A stretch of 64,000 bases of DNA from contig NZ_VEBF01000002.1 of NCBI RefSeq assembly GCF_007676705.1, forward strand, positions 806,001 through 870,000. The letters run 5' to 3'. A model generated the notes under the pieces. It was given only the letters and a program-made list of their open reading frames with translations, was not told where the DNA came from and ran no database searches. Origin of the DNA: Paenibacillus xylanexedens (lineage in GTDB: Bacteria; Bacillota; Bacilli; Paenibacillales; Paenibacillaceae). A program made the position numbers and the translations under genes. Each line of letters starts with the position of its first letter. The stretch's first letter is position 1. This document shows positions 40,183 through 47,735 of the stretch, piece by piece.

Positions 40183-40348
40183 GGTGAAAATCCGCGTTTG
40201 AATGGTTGAGATACATATGTTTTGTTGGATGTTTCCTGTTCCTTAAATCTAATACTATGGTATTCCGTTTCCGCTTCAATTAAAATGAATAATATGATTG
40301 AAACATGAACTATCTGGTCATAATTTTCAAATTGCAAGGAGTATGCCC

Positions 40349-41167
40349 ATGTCGACAGATCAATCCTGCCAAGTTCTTACAGCAGGCTTCTCATTTCATC
40401 GTAAACCTTACGCTATGGTGCAGCCTGAAGGAGTGAAGAACTACCTTTTAAGACTGCAAACAGACGGACGTTGCCGTGCACGTATTGACGGGGACATGTC
40501 CCTGGTAGATGCGGGTGATTTGCTTCTTTTTGACCCTGACGAGCCCTATGAGCTTAGAATAGACAATGAAATTAATCCGATGGGAGAACGGCTGGTGGAG
40601 AGTGGAGACTATCACATCTTTTTCAATGGTTCCTGGGTAGATGAGTGGTGGAAACGTCACAAACGACCGACCCGAATCAAAGTCGAACTGACGGAAAGTC
40701 TGCTAGTCCTGTTTCGACAACTTGTGCTGGAACAGCGCCGCATCTCCAATCCTTACCCTGAAATTTCAAGTTATTATATGCGAATCTTATGTCTCGAAGT
40801 GGATCGTCTGCTCTCGGAGCATCCGACGGTAACCAACACCAATTATGTGGCTTATGAGATCAAGAACTACATTGAAGAAAACGCTTCCTCTTTGTTCAAG
40901 TTGGATGATGTGGCAACACATATTGGCATCAGTGTCTCAAGGGGTGTTCATCTCTTTAAAGAAGCGTTTGGCAAAAGCATCATGCAATACACGCTCGACG
41001 TACGACTGAACATGGCAAGGGAACGAATTATTTTCAGTCCAATGACCCTGGAGCAAGTGTCTGAGTCTTCCGGCTTTAACAACTATACCTATTTCCATCG
41101 GGTATTCCGTTCCCGGTTCGGCATGTCCCCGAAGGAATTCCGCGTTATTCACCGGGAACAGATGTAA
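40349..41167 (+). CDS. AraC-family transcriptional regulator with cupin sensor
   Basis: About 272 residues: an N-terminal AraC-type cupin (PEGVKNYLLRLQTDGRCRA, LFDPDEPYELRI; about 20-110) and a C-terminal double helix-turn-helix (VATHIGISVSRGVHLFKEAFG and SESSGFNNYTYFHRVFRSRFG; about 175-270). The ATG at 40349 has AAGGAG 7 nt upstream; the start at 40298 does not. Divergent from the dehydrogenase-isomerase-thuA genes and so likely their regulator, acting in the 166-bp shared promoter region. Confidence 0.93.
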   Translation: MSTDQSCQVLTAGFSFHRKPYAMVQPEGVKNYLLRLQTDGRCRARIDGDMSLVDAGDLLLFDPDEPYELRIDNEINPMGERLVESGDYHIFFNGSWVDEWWKRHKRPTRIKVELTESLLVLFRQLVLEQRRISNPYPEISSYYMRILCLEVDRLLSEHPTVTNTNYVAYEIKNYIEENASSLFKLDDVATHIGISVSRGVHLFKEAFGKSIMQYTLDVRLNMARERIIFSPMTLEQVSESSGFNNYTYFHRVFRSRFGMSPKEFRVIHREQM

Positions 41168-41193
41168 TCATATTTAGTATACGTAAGTTGAAC

Positions 41194-41508
41194 TTATTTG
41201 CGCGCGGCTATAGCCTCGGATACAACCATCGCCAGATCTTCATTGCCAAACATGGACAACACACCAAGTACTGTATCATCCGGGATTTCACCGGCTTCCT
41301 CCTTGGATACAATCAGCTTCTGCACCTGCTGCAAACGCTCGTTGCTTTGCTGATTCGGGTAGGCTTGCCGGTACATCTCTTCCGGGTCCAATCCATGATT
41401 GACACACCACTGGGCAAAGACGAGGATCATCATCTCTTCTTCCTGTTTATAGGTTTCAATGACAGCTTCCTCGATCTGTTTATTACGATCTTTTTCAAAT
41501 TCATCCAT
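41194..41508 (-). CDS. Uncharacterised 104-residue acidic helical protein
   Basis: I recognise no family. The protein is soluble, Glu-rich and predicted largely helical (VIETYKQEEEMMILVFAQWCVNHG, LQQVQKLIVSKEEAG), with a single cysteine. A TGTAT-rich stretch with GGAGGAATACAC before the ATG supports translation. It is 32 bp downstream of nothing on its own strand except the dehydrogenase at 41541, whose stop lies 32 bp upstream, so the two are probably cotranscribed. Convergent with the AraC gene. Confidence 0.7.
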   Translation of the reverse strand: MDEFEKDRNKQIEEAVIETYKQEEEMMILVFAQWCVNHGLDPEEMYRQAYPNQQSNERLQQVQKLIVSKEEAGEIPDDTVLGVLSMFGNEDLAMVVSEAIAARK

Positions 41509-41540
41509 AATGTGTATTCCTCCGTATGTGTATTCTGCAA

Positions 41541-42479
41541 CTATTTGCGAATCAATTGTTCAGCCAGTTCATGGCTGTCCATGACATGACTTGCACTGAT
41601 CAGGCAATCATCCGGTGTATCCAGACACGCCAGGAAATGATCGACGGCGCCGCTAAACCCTCTGCGTGCTAACACGGTATCCCAGCTCCCGAAGGTTTCT
41701 TTCGTTTCCAGACTCCCCTGTTCCAAGTAGCTGATTGTGTCCATGTTCACTACTTCGACAGATCGTCCACCACCATGCAGTTCCACTTTCTCCAGATCTG
41801 CCCCAGCTTCACGAACCATATCGAATCGACCGTAGGCTGTTCTGCCCAGCTTGGCCGTTCCGGTCGCATGCAGCAGTCTGTCCAGATCATTCTTCCGAAT
41901 CAATTGATGAAGCAGCTCCACATTGTGATCCGAGTACCACATCATTAGATCCAGTATATGGATGAGATCATCATAGATGGTTTCTGCCGCAGGACGATCT
42001 TGAATGCCTGTGCGATGTTTAGTCACTGTAAGGGACTCGAAGCCTTTTCCGCCCTGCATCCATTCTTTCGCTTTTTGGTACATCGGTGCGAATCTGCGAT
42101 TGAAGCCCACTGCCAGTAACAGACCCTGTGCCTCGGCAAAAGCCGTCATCTCTTCCGACTCCCGAAGCGTATAGGATAACGGCTTATCTACATAAACGGC
42201 CAGTCCCTGTTCCAAACATTGCATGACAATGTCAAAGTGCGCTTCCGTTGCTGTATGTACAAACACCGCATCCAGTTCCCAGGACAACAGTTCTTTCAGA
42301 TCCGTTGTTCCCCGTTCTAATCTATACGCCTCCTGAACGGCTTTGACCGGCTCTGGAGAGCGGTTCATAATCCCCACTATTTCCACGTTCGGATGAGCAG
42401 TCAACAGCGGCAAATACACTTTACGTGCAATACCTCCGAGGCCGATAATTGCAATTCGTTTACGTTGGGTTGTTTCCAT
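41541..42479 (-). CDS. Gfo/Idh/MocA-family oxidoreductase (second copy)
   Basis: 312 residues. Rossmann motif AIIGLGGIARKVYLPLL, VDKPLSYT with the catalytic-site lysine near 95, and GFNRRFAPMYQKAK. It differs clearly from the 39046 enzyme, lacking its GGGPMFDMG segment, and resembles the virulence-factor MviM-like branch. The ATG at 42479 sits 10 nt after AAGGTGGA. Substrate unknown. Confidence 0.9.
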   Translation of the reverse strand: METTQRKRIAIIGLGGIARKVYLPLLTAHPNVEIVGIMNRSPEPVKAVQEAYRLERGTTDLKELLSWELDAVFVHTATEAHFDIVMQCLEQGLAVYVDKPLSYTLRESEEMTAFAEAQGLLLAVGFNRRFAPMYQKAKEWMQGGKGFESLTVTKHRTGIQDRPAAETIYDDLIHILDLMMWYSDHNVELLHQLIRKNDLDRLLHATGTAKLGRTAYGRFDMVREAGADLEKVELHGGGRSVEVVNMDTISYLEQGSLETKETFGSWDTVLARRGFSGAVDHFLACLDTPDDCLISASHVMDSHELAEQLIRK

Positions 42480-42679
42480 GATGATCATTCCACCTTCAGT
42501 TCGGTTCTATATTTCCACGTCCTATAGTGTAACCCTTCGGACACCAACTTGCCAGTGATTGCAGCAGACTTCAACACGAATTGTTCAGACAATGAGCGAA
42601 CGTGGTAAACTTAAGAGGAACAGCAGTACAGATCGGGACACGACTAGACCTGCCTGATCTGAAAGGAGCGTTTGGAATT

Positions 42680-43291
42680 TTGCGAAAATGGTTATGGCTC
42701 CTGTTGTATGTTTTACTTGCAGGAGTCACGTTTATTTACAGATATGAACTGCTGGCCTGGACCGATCTCCATCAGTCCATCCCGCTTTTACTCGCCATGG
42801 CAACATTGTTTGCTCTTGTGCCTGTAATTCCTTATAAGTTTGTTATTATTGCCTTTGGTTACAGTTACGGTACCACCACAGCAGCCTGGATATGCTGGCT
42901 TGGCACATCACTTGCTGCCATGCTCGTCTATGGCGGAGCAAGAACCATCTTCAGGCATCAGGCGAGATCGTACCTCGAACGCATTCGGGGTTTGAACCGT
43001 TTTACAACATGGATGGAAGCACATCCGTTCATGGGTGTCATGTCATTGCGGTTGCTTCCGGTCGTGCCTCAAATGGCCGTTAATATCTACGCAGGTATAA
43101 CGTATACGCCATTCTGGGTCTTCATGGTCGCTACGGCCATTGGCAAAATACCAGCGATTTTTGTTTTTGCCTATGCAGGTGCACAGGCTGAAAGCTCCAT
43201 CTGGCTGAGCCTGGGAATCCTTGCAGGATATCTGGTGCTCATGGCCATTGTATTGCTCTTATTTCGCTTTCGCTCACGCAACAAAGTCTGA
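42680..43291 (+). CDS. TVP38/TMEM64-family membrane protein
   Basis: About 203 residues with five to six hydrophobic segments. The VTT/SNARE-associated (DedA-like) domain is visible as VIPYKFVIIAFGYSYGTTTAAWICWLGTSLAAML and LRLLPVVPQMAVNIYAGITYTPFWVFMVATAIGKIPAIFVFAYAG. Relatives are implicated in lipid scrambling or envelope maintenance. The start is uncertain: TTG at 42680 has AAAGGAG 11 nt upstream, while the open frame runs back to a GTG at 42602 with no ribosome site. Confidence 0.82.
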   Translation: MRKWLWLLLYVLLAGVTFIYRYELLAWTDLHQSIPLLLAMATLFALVPVIPYKFVIIAFGYSYGTTTAAWICWLGTSLAAMLVYGGARTIFRHQARSYLERIRGLNRFTTWMEAHPFMGVMSLRLLPVVPQMAVNIYAGITYTPFWVFMVATAIGKIPAIFVFAYAGAQAESSIWLSLGILAGYLVLMAIVLLLFRFRSRNKV

Positions 43292-43338
43292 ATACGGATT
43301 TCAAAAGCTATTCAGATCCAGCTTGTTTTCAATGCGGC

Positions 43339-43367
43339 TTGGTTGGCTAGCCAATTCAGGATATAAT
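43339..43367 (+). promoter_or_regulatory. Promoter of msrAB with palindrome in the spacer
   Basis: TTGGTT (43339-43344), 17-bp spacer, TATAAT (43362-43367). The perfect palindrome TTGGCTAGCCAA (43343-43354) overlaps the -35 and spacer, a position fitting a repressor operator. A leader of about 100 nt follows. Confidence 0.65.
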
Positions 43368-43471
43368 AGAAGAGCAAGCCAATTGCTTGGGTTAGGCTTC
43401 AATAAAAACGGTAGATTGCTGGAGCTCGAACACGAGCACTAAATCTTCATCAGAAATGGAGTGACTATAGC

Positions 43472-44434
43472 ATGGAACAACATTCAAGTGAGTTAGCAAC
43501 TTTTGCAGGCGGATGCTTCTGGTGTATGGTATCCCCCTTTGAAGAACTGCCCGGTATTCATAAGATCGTATCGGGTTATACAGGAGGACATACCGAGAAT
43601 CCAACATATGAAGAGGTCTGCTCGGAGACAACGGGACATGTAGAGGCTGTACAAATTACGTTCGACCCTGCCATCTTCCCTTATAAGAAACTGGTTGAAC
43701 TGTTCTGGCAGCAGATTGATCCTACGGATACAGGCGGGCAATTCCATGACCGCGGATCTTCCTATCAGACGGCCATCTTCTATCATAGCGAAGAGCAGCG
43801 CCAGATTGCGGAAGCTTCCAAAGCGGAGCTGGGACAAAGTGGACGTTTTGATAAACCGATCTTCACACCCATTTTGCCAGCAAAACCGTTCTATGAAGCG
43901 GAAGAACATCACCAAAATTATCACCGTAAGAACCCTGCCCATTACAAACGCTACAGCAAAGGTTCTGGACGCGTAGATTTCATCGAACGCAACTGGTCTG
44001 GCAATGTGGACAAAGACGGGCTGAAAGAGCGTCTGACGCCGCTGCAATATGAAGTTACTCAAAACAGCGCAACAGAGCCTGCATTCCATAACGAATTCTG
44101 GGATCACCACGGTGAAGGCATCTATGTGGACATCGTATCGGGCGAGCCATTGTTCAGTTCTACTGACAAATACGATTCCGGCTGCGGCTGGCCGAGCTTC
44201 ACACGTCCACTTCGTGACTACAACGTGAAGGAAAAAACCGATCTCAGCCACTTCATGATTCGCACCGAAGTGAGAAGTCGTGAGGGCGATTCCCATCTGG
44301 GCCACCTGTTCAACGATGGTCCTGCCGAAGCAGGTGGAATGCGTTATTGCATCAACTCTGCGGCACTTCGTTTTGTACCCAAAGAAGACATGCAAAAAGA
44401 AGGATACGGCGAGTACACCGTCCTTTTTCAATAA
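43472..44434 (+). CDS. msrAB: Fused methionine sulfoxide reductase MsrA-MsrB
   Basis: Repairs both S- and R-methionine sulfoxide. 320 residues: MsrA at 1-155 with the catalytic GCFWC (Cys near 15 and 18) and GYTGG, then MsrB at about 175-315 with [14 protein letters not shown] and catalytic Cys in RYCINSAAL. The MsrB half lacks the CxxC pairs of zinc-binding forms, which is usual for this fused type. No signal peptide, so cytoplasmic. GGAGTG precedes the ATG and a terminator follows. Confidence 0.96.
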   Translation: MEQHSSELATFAGGCFWCMVSPFEELPGIHKIVSGYTGGHTENPTYEEVCSETTGHVEAVQITFDPAIFPYKKLVELFWQQIDPTDTGGQFHDRGSSYQTAIFYHSEEQRQIAEASKAELGQSGRFDKPIFTPILPAKPFYEAEEHHQNYHRKNPAHYKRYSKGSGRVDFIERNWSGNVDKDGLKERLTPLQYEVTQNSATEPAFHNEFWDHHGEGIYVDIVSGEPLFSSTDKYDSGCGWPSFTRPLRDYNVKEKTDLSHFMIRTEVRSREGDSHLGHLFNDGPAEAGGMRYCINSAALRFVPKEDMQKEGYGEYTVLFQ

Positions 44435-44450
44435 AATAAGATCTAACACC

Positions 44451-44481
44451 AGAGTAGCGGTTAATCCCGCTGCTCTTTTTA
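44451..44481 (+). terminator. Intrinsic terminator of msrAB
   Basis: AGAGTAGCGG / CCCGCTGCTCT with a short loop, then TTTTTATT. Confidence 0.88.
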
Positions 44482-44620
44482 TTAGCATTTTGCATAATTC
44501 GATTCTACTCGCTCTCGGGTACAAATATAGACGAATAGAACCATTTCGCTCTATATCCTGCTGATTGAAAGTCACTCTTTGGATTTATACAAAATGCTCA
44601 TATACATTCCTTTTCTAAAT

Positions 44621-44670
44621 AAAAATGTAGAGTCCCCATAGTCAAAGACTCACCTTACAGGGACCCTACT
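44621..44670 (-). terminator. Terminator of the MFS-thioesterase operon
   Basis: Minus strand GTAGGGTCCC pairs with GGGGACTCTAC and is followed by ATTTTTATTT, 90 bp past the thioesterase stop. The rest of the 325-bp gap 44435-44759 shows only this and the msrAB terminator. Confidence 0.75.
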
Positions 44671-44759
44671 TGATCATGCTTTTTGTTATTTATAGAGATT
44701 GAATTAAGGTGCAAAATGATAATGCTTTAACTTGCTCAACCGATAAGCTTACGCTCTCG

Positions 44760-45470
44760 TCATGCATGATACTCGCTCAGTACACGGGCGATCTGCTCCG
44801 TGATTCGGTTATACTGCTGATGAATGAAGAAGTGGTCACCCGGATAGACACTTAGCGTACAACTCCCTTTCGTTACTTGGTTCCATGCATGCATGTGTTC
44901 CATGGGAATCAGGTCATCAGCCCCCGCAAGAACAGTTATATCTGTACTTAATGGCGCTCTGGATGCAGCCCACTGGTAGCTCTCAACGATCTGCAGATCT
45001 GATCTGAGCAAGGGAACGAAGATCTCCGCTAATTCTTTATTCTCGAATACTTCTGGTGACATGCCGCCAAGTTGAAGCATTTCCTGTATAAACTTATCGT
45101 GAGGCAATGCATGTATCGCTTTTTTATGATTGGTTATATGTGGAGCCTTTCTCGCAGCCACAAAAAGATGTGCTGGATCTCTGCCCTGTTTATCCTTGAT
45201 GTAATGAGCCAGTTCATAAGCAATAAGACTTCCCATGCTATATCCAAATAGAACAATCTTCTCCTCGAACAAGTGGGACGGAATAGATAAATAGGCATCC
45301 TCCACAGCCTGTTCCATGGATGTGTACAGAGGTTCGTTCATTCTTCGACCTCTTCCGGACAATTCAACCAGATGTAACTGAATATGAGAAGGGAGGTAAT
45401 TACGCCAGCGATAATACACCATGGATGAACCCCCAGCATATGGAAAGCAGATGAGATGTATGCAATTCAT
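44760..45470 (-). CDS. Type II thioesterase (GrsT/SrfA-TE II-like)
   Basis: 236 residues, alpha/beta hydrolase that removes wrong acyl groups from NRPS carrier domains. The nucleophile elbow GYSMGS (Ser near residue 77), PYAGGS oxyanion motif, and GDHFFIH catalytic histidine (about 210) are present, with the Asp in GADDLIP. GGAGGAAG precedes the ATG. It follows the MFS gene by 17 bp and is the only thioesterase in the locus; type II enzymes proof-read and are not normally the product-release enzyme. Confidence 0.94.
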   Translation of the reverse strand: MNCIHLICFPYAGGSSMVYYRWRNYLPSHIQLHLVELSGRGRRMNEPLYTSMEQAVEDAYLSIPSHLFEEKIVLFGYSMGSLIAYELAHYIKDKQGRDPAHLFVAARKAPHITNHKKAIHALPHDKFIQEMLQLGGMSPEVFENKELAEIFVPLLRSDLQIVESYQWAASRAPLSTDITVLAGADDLIPMEHMHAWNQVTKGSCTLSVYPGDHFFIHQQYNRITEQIARVLSEYHA

Positions 45471-45487
45471 GAACTTCCTCCAATTTC

Positions 45488-46726
45488 CTAGTCTACGGCC
45501 TGATGAGCAACTTCCGGATTCAATGTGTTCACGGGAGCAGTCTGCTCATTGCGAAATTGAATTCTCATACCTGGAAGGATACTCAAGATCATCACGGTAA
45601 CCGAGATGATATAGACGATAAATAAGGATGTGTTATTCATGAGTACACCTGCCATGGAAGATCCGATAAGCATGGCCCCCATGAATAATGGTGTAATGGT
45701 ACCATTGACTCTCCCAATCAAGTGCTCATCAATCCGGGTAACTAAGTACGTGGAGATAATGACGTTGATAAAAGCCAGACTGATGGAGCTTAGGAAACTT
45801 ATCACCAGAGTCAGCCAGAACCAACTGGATAATACTTCACCCATCGTGGTTACAGCCAGACACAGCACCCCTACCATTAGAGTCAACGTTTGATTCAACT
45901 TGCCACTCAAAGCAGCAGCGATTCCCCCACCGATCAACAGACCTAATCCAGATACACCAGACAGGAACTGTAATGACGTCTGCTCAAGTCCCAAACGTTC
46001 GGTGATCAGAAATATCTCAAGTGGGCTGATAAGACCTGAAGAGAGTCCCACACAGACGAATAACAAACTAAGCATTTTTAATGAACGGGATTGCCCGACA
46101 TATTGCCACCCCTCCTTGATATCCGCCAGTAATGAGGTGTCCGTTTCTCGCTGAGCGGAATCCTTCGGCAAAAAAGTAAGAAGAAGAGCGGAGGTCATGA
46201 ACAAAATAAGTAATGCATACATTGAAGTTTGAATCCCCATAACGGTATATATGAAAGTTCCGACGATAGGCCCGAGAATTAAGAAAAGAGATTGACCACT
46301 CTGTGTAATGGCAATTGCAGACTGCACATGCTCTTCCTCTACATTTCGCTTCACAATTTTCACGGATGATGGCTGTGAAAACTGACTAACGATAGAGGAT
46401 ACAAAAGTGGCGACATATAAAATCTGCCAATAACCAGAAGACAAGACGACAATAATCATTACAATGGATAATGCACTGAGCATGTCGCCCAGTATCATTG
46501 TACGTTTGGGATTCCAGCGATCAGCAAGTGCACCGCCAATGATGGAGAAAACAAAAATCGGAGCGTACTCAAGGACCGTTATAAGCGAGACCGCTATGGG
46601 GTTGCCCTGGGTTTGATCCATCACATAATAGAGGATCGCCATATTTCGTATCCATATAGCCAGATTTTGCAGTAGATCAGACCCCGTGACGATAAGAAAA
46701 GCTTTGTTCCTGAACAATGTGCTCAT
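45488..46726 (-). CDS. MFS exporter, probably of the NRPS product
   Basis: About 412 residues with 12 predicted helices of the major facilitator superfamily (MFS_3/DHA3-like; GGALADRWNPKRTMILGD is the loop 2-3 motif A). The start at 46726 is chosen because AAAGGGAGA sits upstream and the palindrome 46741-46760 lies before it; an ORF start at 46771 would place that operator inside the coding region. Its position between tetR and the thioesterase points to self-resistance or export. Confidence 0.88.
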   Translation of the reverse strand: MSTLFRNKAFLIVTGSDLLQNLAIWIRNMAILYYVMDQTQGNPIAVSLITVLEYAPIFVFSIIGGALADRWNPKRTMILGDMLSALSIVMIIVVLSSGYWQILYVATFVSSIVSQFSQPSSVKIVKRNVEEEHVQSAIAITQSGQSLFLILGPIVGTFIYTVMGIQTSMYALLILFMTSALLLTFLPKDSAQRETDTSLLADIKEGWQYVGQSRSLKMLSLLFVCVGLSSGLISPLEIFLITERLGLEQTSLQFLSGVSGLGLLIGGGIAAALSGKLNQTLTLMVGVLCLAVTTMGEVLSSWFWLTLVISFLSSISLAFINVIISTYLVTRIDEHLIGRVNGTITPLFMGAMLIGSSMAGVLMNNTSLFIVYIISVTVMILSILPGMRIQFRNEQTAPVNTLNPEVAHQAVD

Positions 46727-46740
46727 TCTCCATCTCCCTT

Positions 46741-46760
46741 TAAACCGACTGTCCGGTTTA
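46741..46760. promoter_or_regulatory. Palindromic operator upstream of the MFS gene
   Basis: TAAACCG (46741-46747) and CGGTTTA (46754-46760) are perfect inverted arms with a 6-bp centre, 14 bp before the MFS start codon. Probably bound by the TetR protein encoded next to it. Confidence 0.65.
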
Positions 46761-46769
46761 TTAATTTTC

Positions 46770-46797
46770 AAAAGAAAAACTGATTATACATCAGCTT
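46770..46797 (-). terminator. Small terminator after tetR
   Basis: Minus strand CTGAT(5 nt)ATCAG followed by TTTTTCTTTT, directly after the tetR stop. Confidence 0.6.
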
Positions 46798-46798
46798 T

Positions 46799-47428
46799 TC
46801 ATTGTTGAAGTTGTTGGATGCCCACTAGCATGCTGGCAATACCTTTTTTGTAGAGTCGTCTGATATCGGTCAGATCCTTCTCATAATAAAGTGTGCTTAA
46901 TCCGTTAAAAAGACCGTTAATAATGTGCATTAAGTCTTGTGGATCTTCCGGTTTCAATTCGCCATCCTCAATCCCTTTCGAGATGATCCGCTCATAAGTC
47001 ATATAAGGAATTCGGATCAGGGAAAGCATCTCATCCAGCATCTCTTGACTGACCACTTGACCTGAGACAAACTCGTTAATCGAATGATTGAGCGGATTCG
47101 CCAAATCGTCAACATAATGATCTGCAAGACCATACAGTTTATCTACGGAAGTCTCGTACTGATGTTCCTTTTCCAGCCATGAATCCATCCACTCTTCGTT
47201 ATTGAGTTTGATGAGATACATGAAGAGTTCTTCCTTACTTTTGAAATGATAATATATACTGCCTTTACTTCGATTGTTAATTGTACATATGTCCTCCATA
47301 GAGGTTGCACTATATCCCTTTTGGGCAAATAACTCTTTGGTATTACGAGCGATATCTTTCTTGATCTGAGCAACATCTTTTCTCCGTTTGACTTCGATTG
47401 AAGACCCCTCCATCAAAAGACTGACCAT
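46799..47428 (-). CDS. TetR-family repressor
   Basis: Up to 209 residues. N-terminal helix-turn-helix KELFAQKGYSATSMEDICTINNRSKGSIYYHFKSKEELF (about 25-65) and an all-helical ligand domain. The promoter TTGACG-17-TACTAT (-10 at 47437-47442) would start the transcript near 47430, and no ribosome site precedes either the ATG at 47428 or that at 47413, so translation may be leaderless. An operator overlaps the start codon, so autoregulation is likely. Next to the MFS and NRPS genes. Confidence 0.9.
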   Translation of the reverse strand: MVSLLMEGSSIEVKRRKDVAQIKKDIARNTKELFAQKGYSATSMEDICTINNRSKGSIYYHFKSKEELFMYLIKLNNEEWMDSWLEKEHQYETSVDKLYGLADHYVDDLANPLNHSINEFVSGQVVSQEMLDEMLSLIRIPYMTYERIISKGIEDGELKPEDPQDLMHIINGLFNGLSTLYYEKDLTDIRRLYKKGIASMLVGIQQLQQ

Positions 47429-47465
47429 TCAGTCTAATAGTATCACACCCAAATTTTTCCGTCAA
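47418..47465 (-). promoter_or_regulatory. tetR promoter and autoregulatory operator
   Basis: Minus strand TTGACG, 17 bp, TACTAT (47437-47442). Just downstream, AGACTGA (47418-47424) and TCAGTCT (47429-47435) form a palindrome with a 4-bp centre across the start point and ATG. Confidence 0.75.
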
Positions 47466-47479
47466 TGCACTTTATGTAT

Positions 47480-47527
47480 GTACCCTCTTACATATCTCAT
47501 ATTTTCCTGAGATTTGCAAGAGGGTAC
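47480..47527. repeat. Long hairpin between the peptide gene and tetR
   Basis: GTACCCTCTT (47480-47489) and AAGAGGGTAC (47518-47527) are perfect 10-bp arms, with ATCTCA/TGAGAT pairing inside. No T-run follows on the minus side, so it is either an atypical terminator of the NRPS operon or another operator. Confidence 0.65.
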
Positions 47528-47554
47528 ATTATGAAAACTTAGATTATTATCAAT

Positions 47555-47707
47555 TTATTTATTTTTATCTTCATCTTCTTCTTTGAAAGCGTCGCTTAAT
47601 TCCTGTCTAATCGTCTCAGGCAGTTTCTCTGTTTCTTCCACCAATTCATTGATCTCTTCGGGTACTTCCTCGTCCCTTACAACTCCGAATTTGAAAAATT
47701 TGCTCAT
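47555..47707 (-). CDS. 50-residue acidic peptide downstream of the NRPS
   Basis: ATG at 47707, stop TAA at 47555. AGGAGGAG is 6-7 nt before the ATG, a stronger site than most in the window. The peptide starts MSKFFKFGVV, then has about 19 Glu/Asp against about 9 Lys/Arg and ends in a DEDKNK tail; the middle (VPEEINELVEETEKLPETI) should be helical. No cysteine, no signal peptide, no MbtH motif. It begins 28 bp after the NRPS stop and is read on the same strand, so it is almost certainly cotranscribed. Function unknown: carrier-domain partner, acceptor for the terminal C domain, or regulator are possible. I know of no family for it. Confidence 0.75.
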   Translation of the reverse strand: MSKFFKFGVVRDEEVPEEINELVEETEKLPETIRQELSDAFKEEDEDKNK

Positions 47708-47735
47708 GTTTTTCTCCTCCTATGAATGGTTTATA

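Noticed and set aside
43493..44575. 360-residue open frame antisense to msrAB
   Set aside because: It is the mirror of the well-supported MsrA-MsrB gene, with no ribosome site and a composition typical of an antisense shadow.
47555..47707. Sortase-like LPET in the small acidic peptide
   Set aside because: It is followed by Ile instead of Gly, and the peptide has no signal sequence, membrane anchor or positive tail.
47555..47707. MbtH-like NRPS partner
   Set aside because: Too short and lacks the conserved Trp/Pro signature of MbtH proteins.
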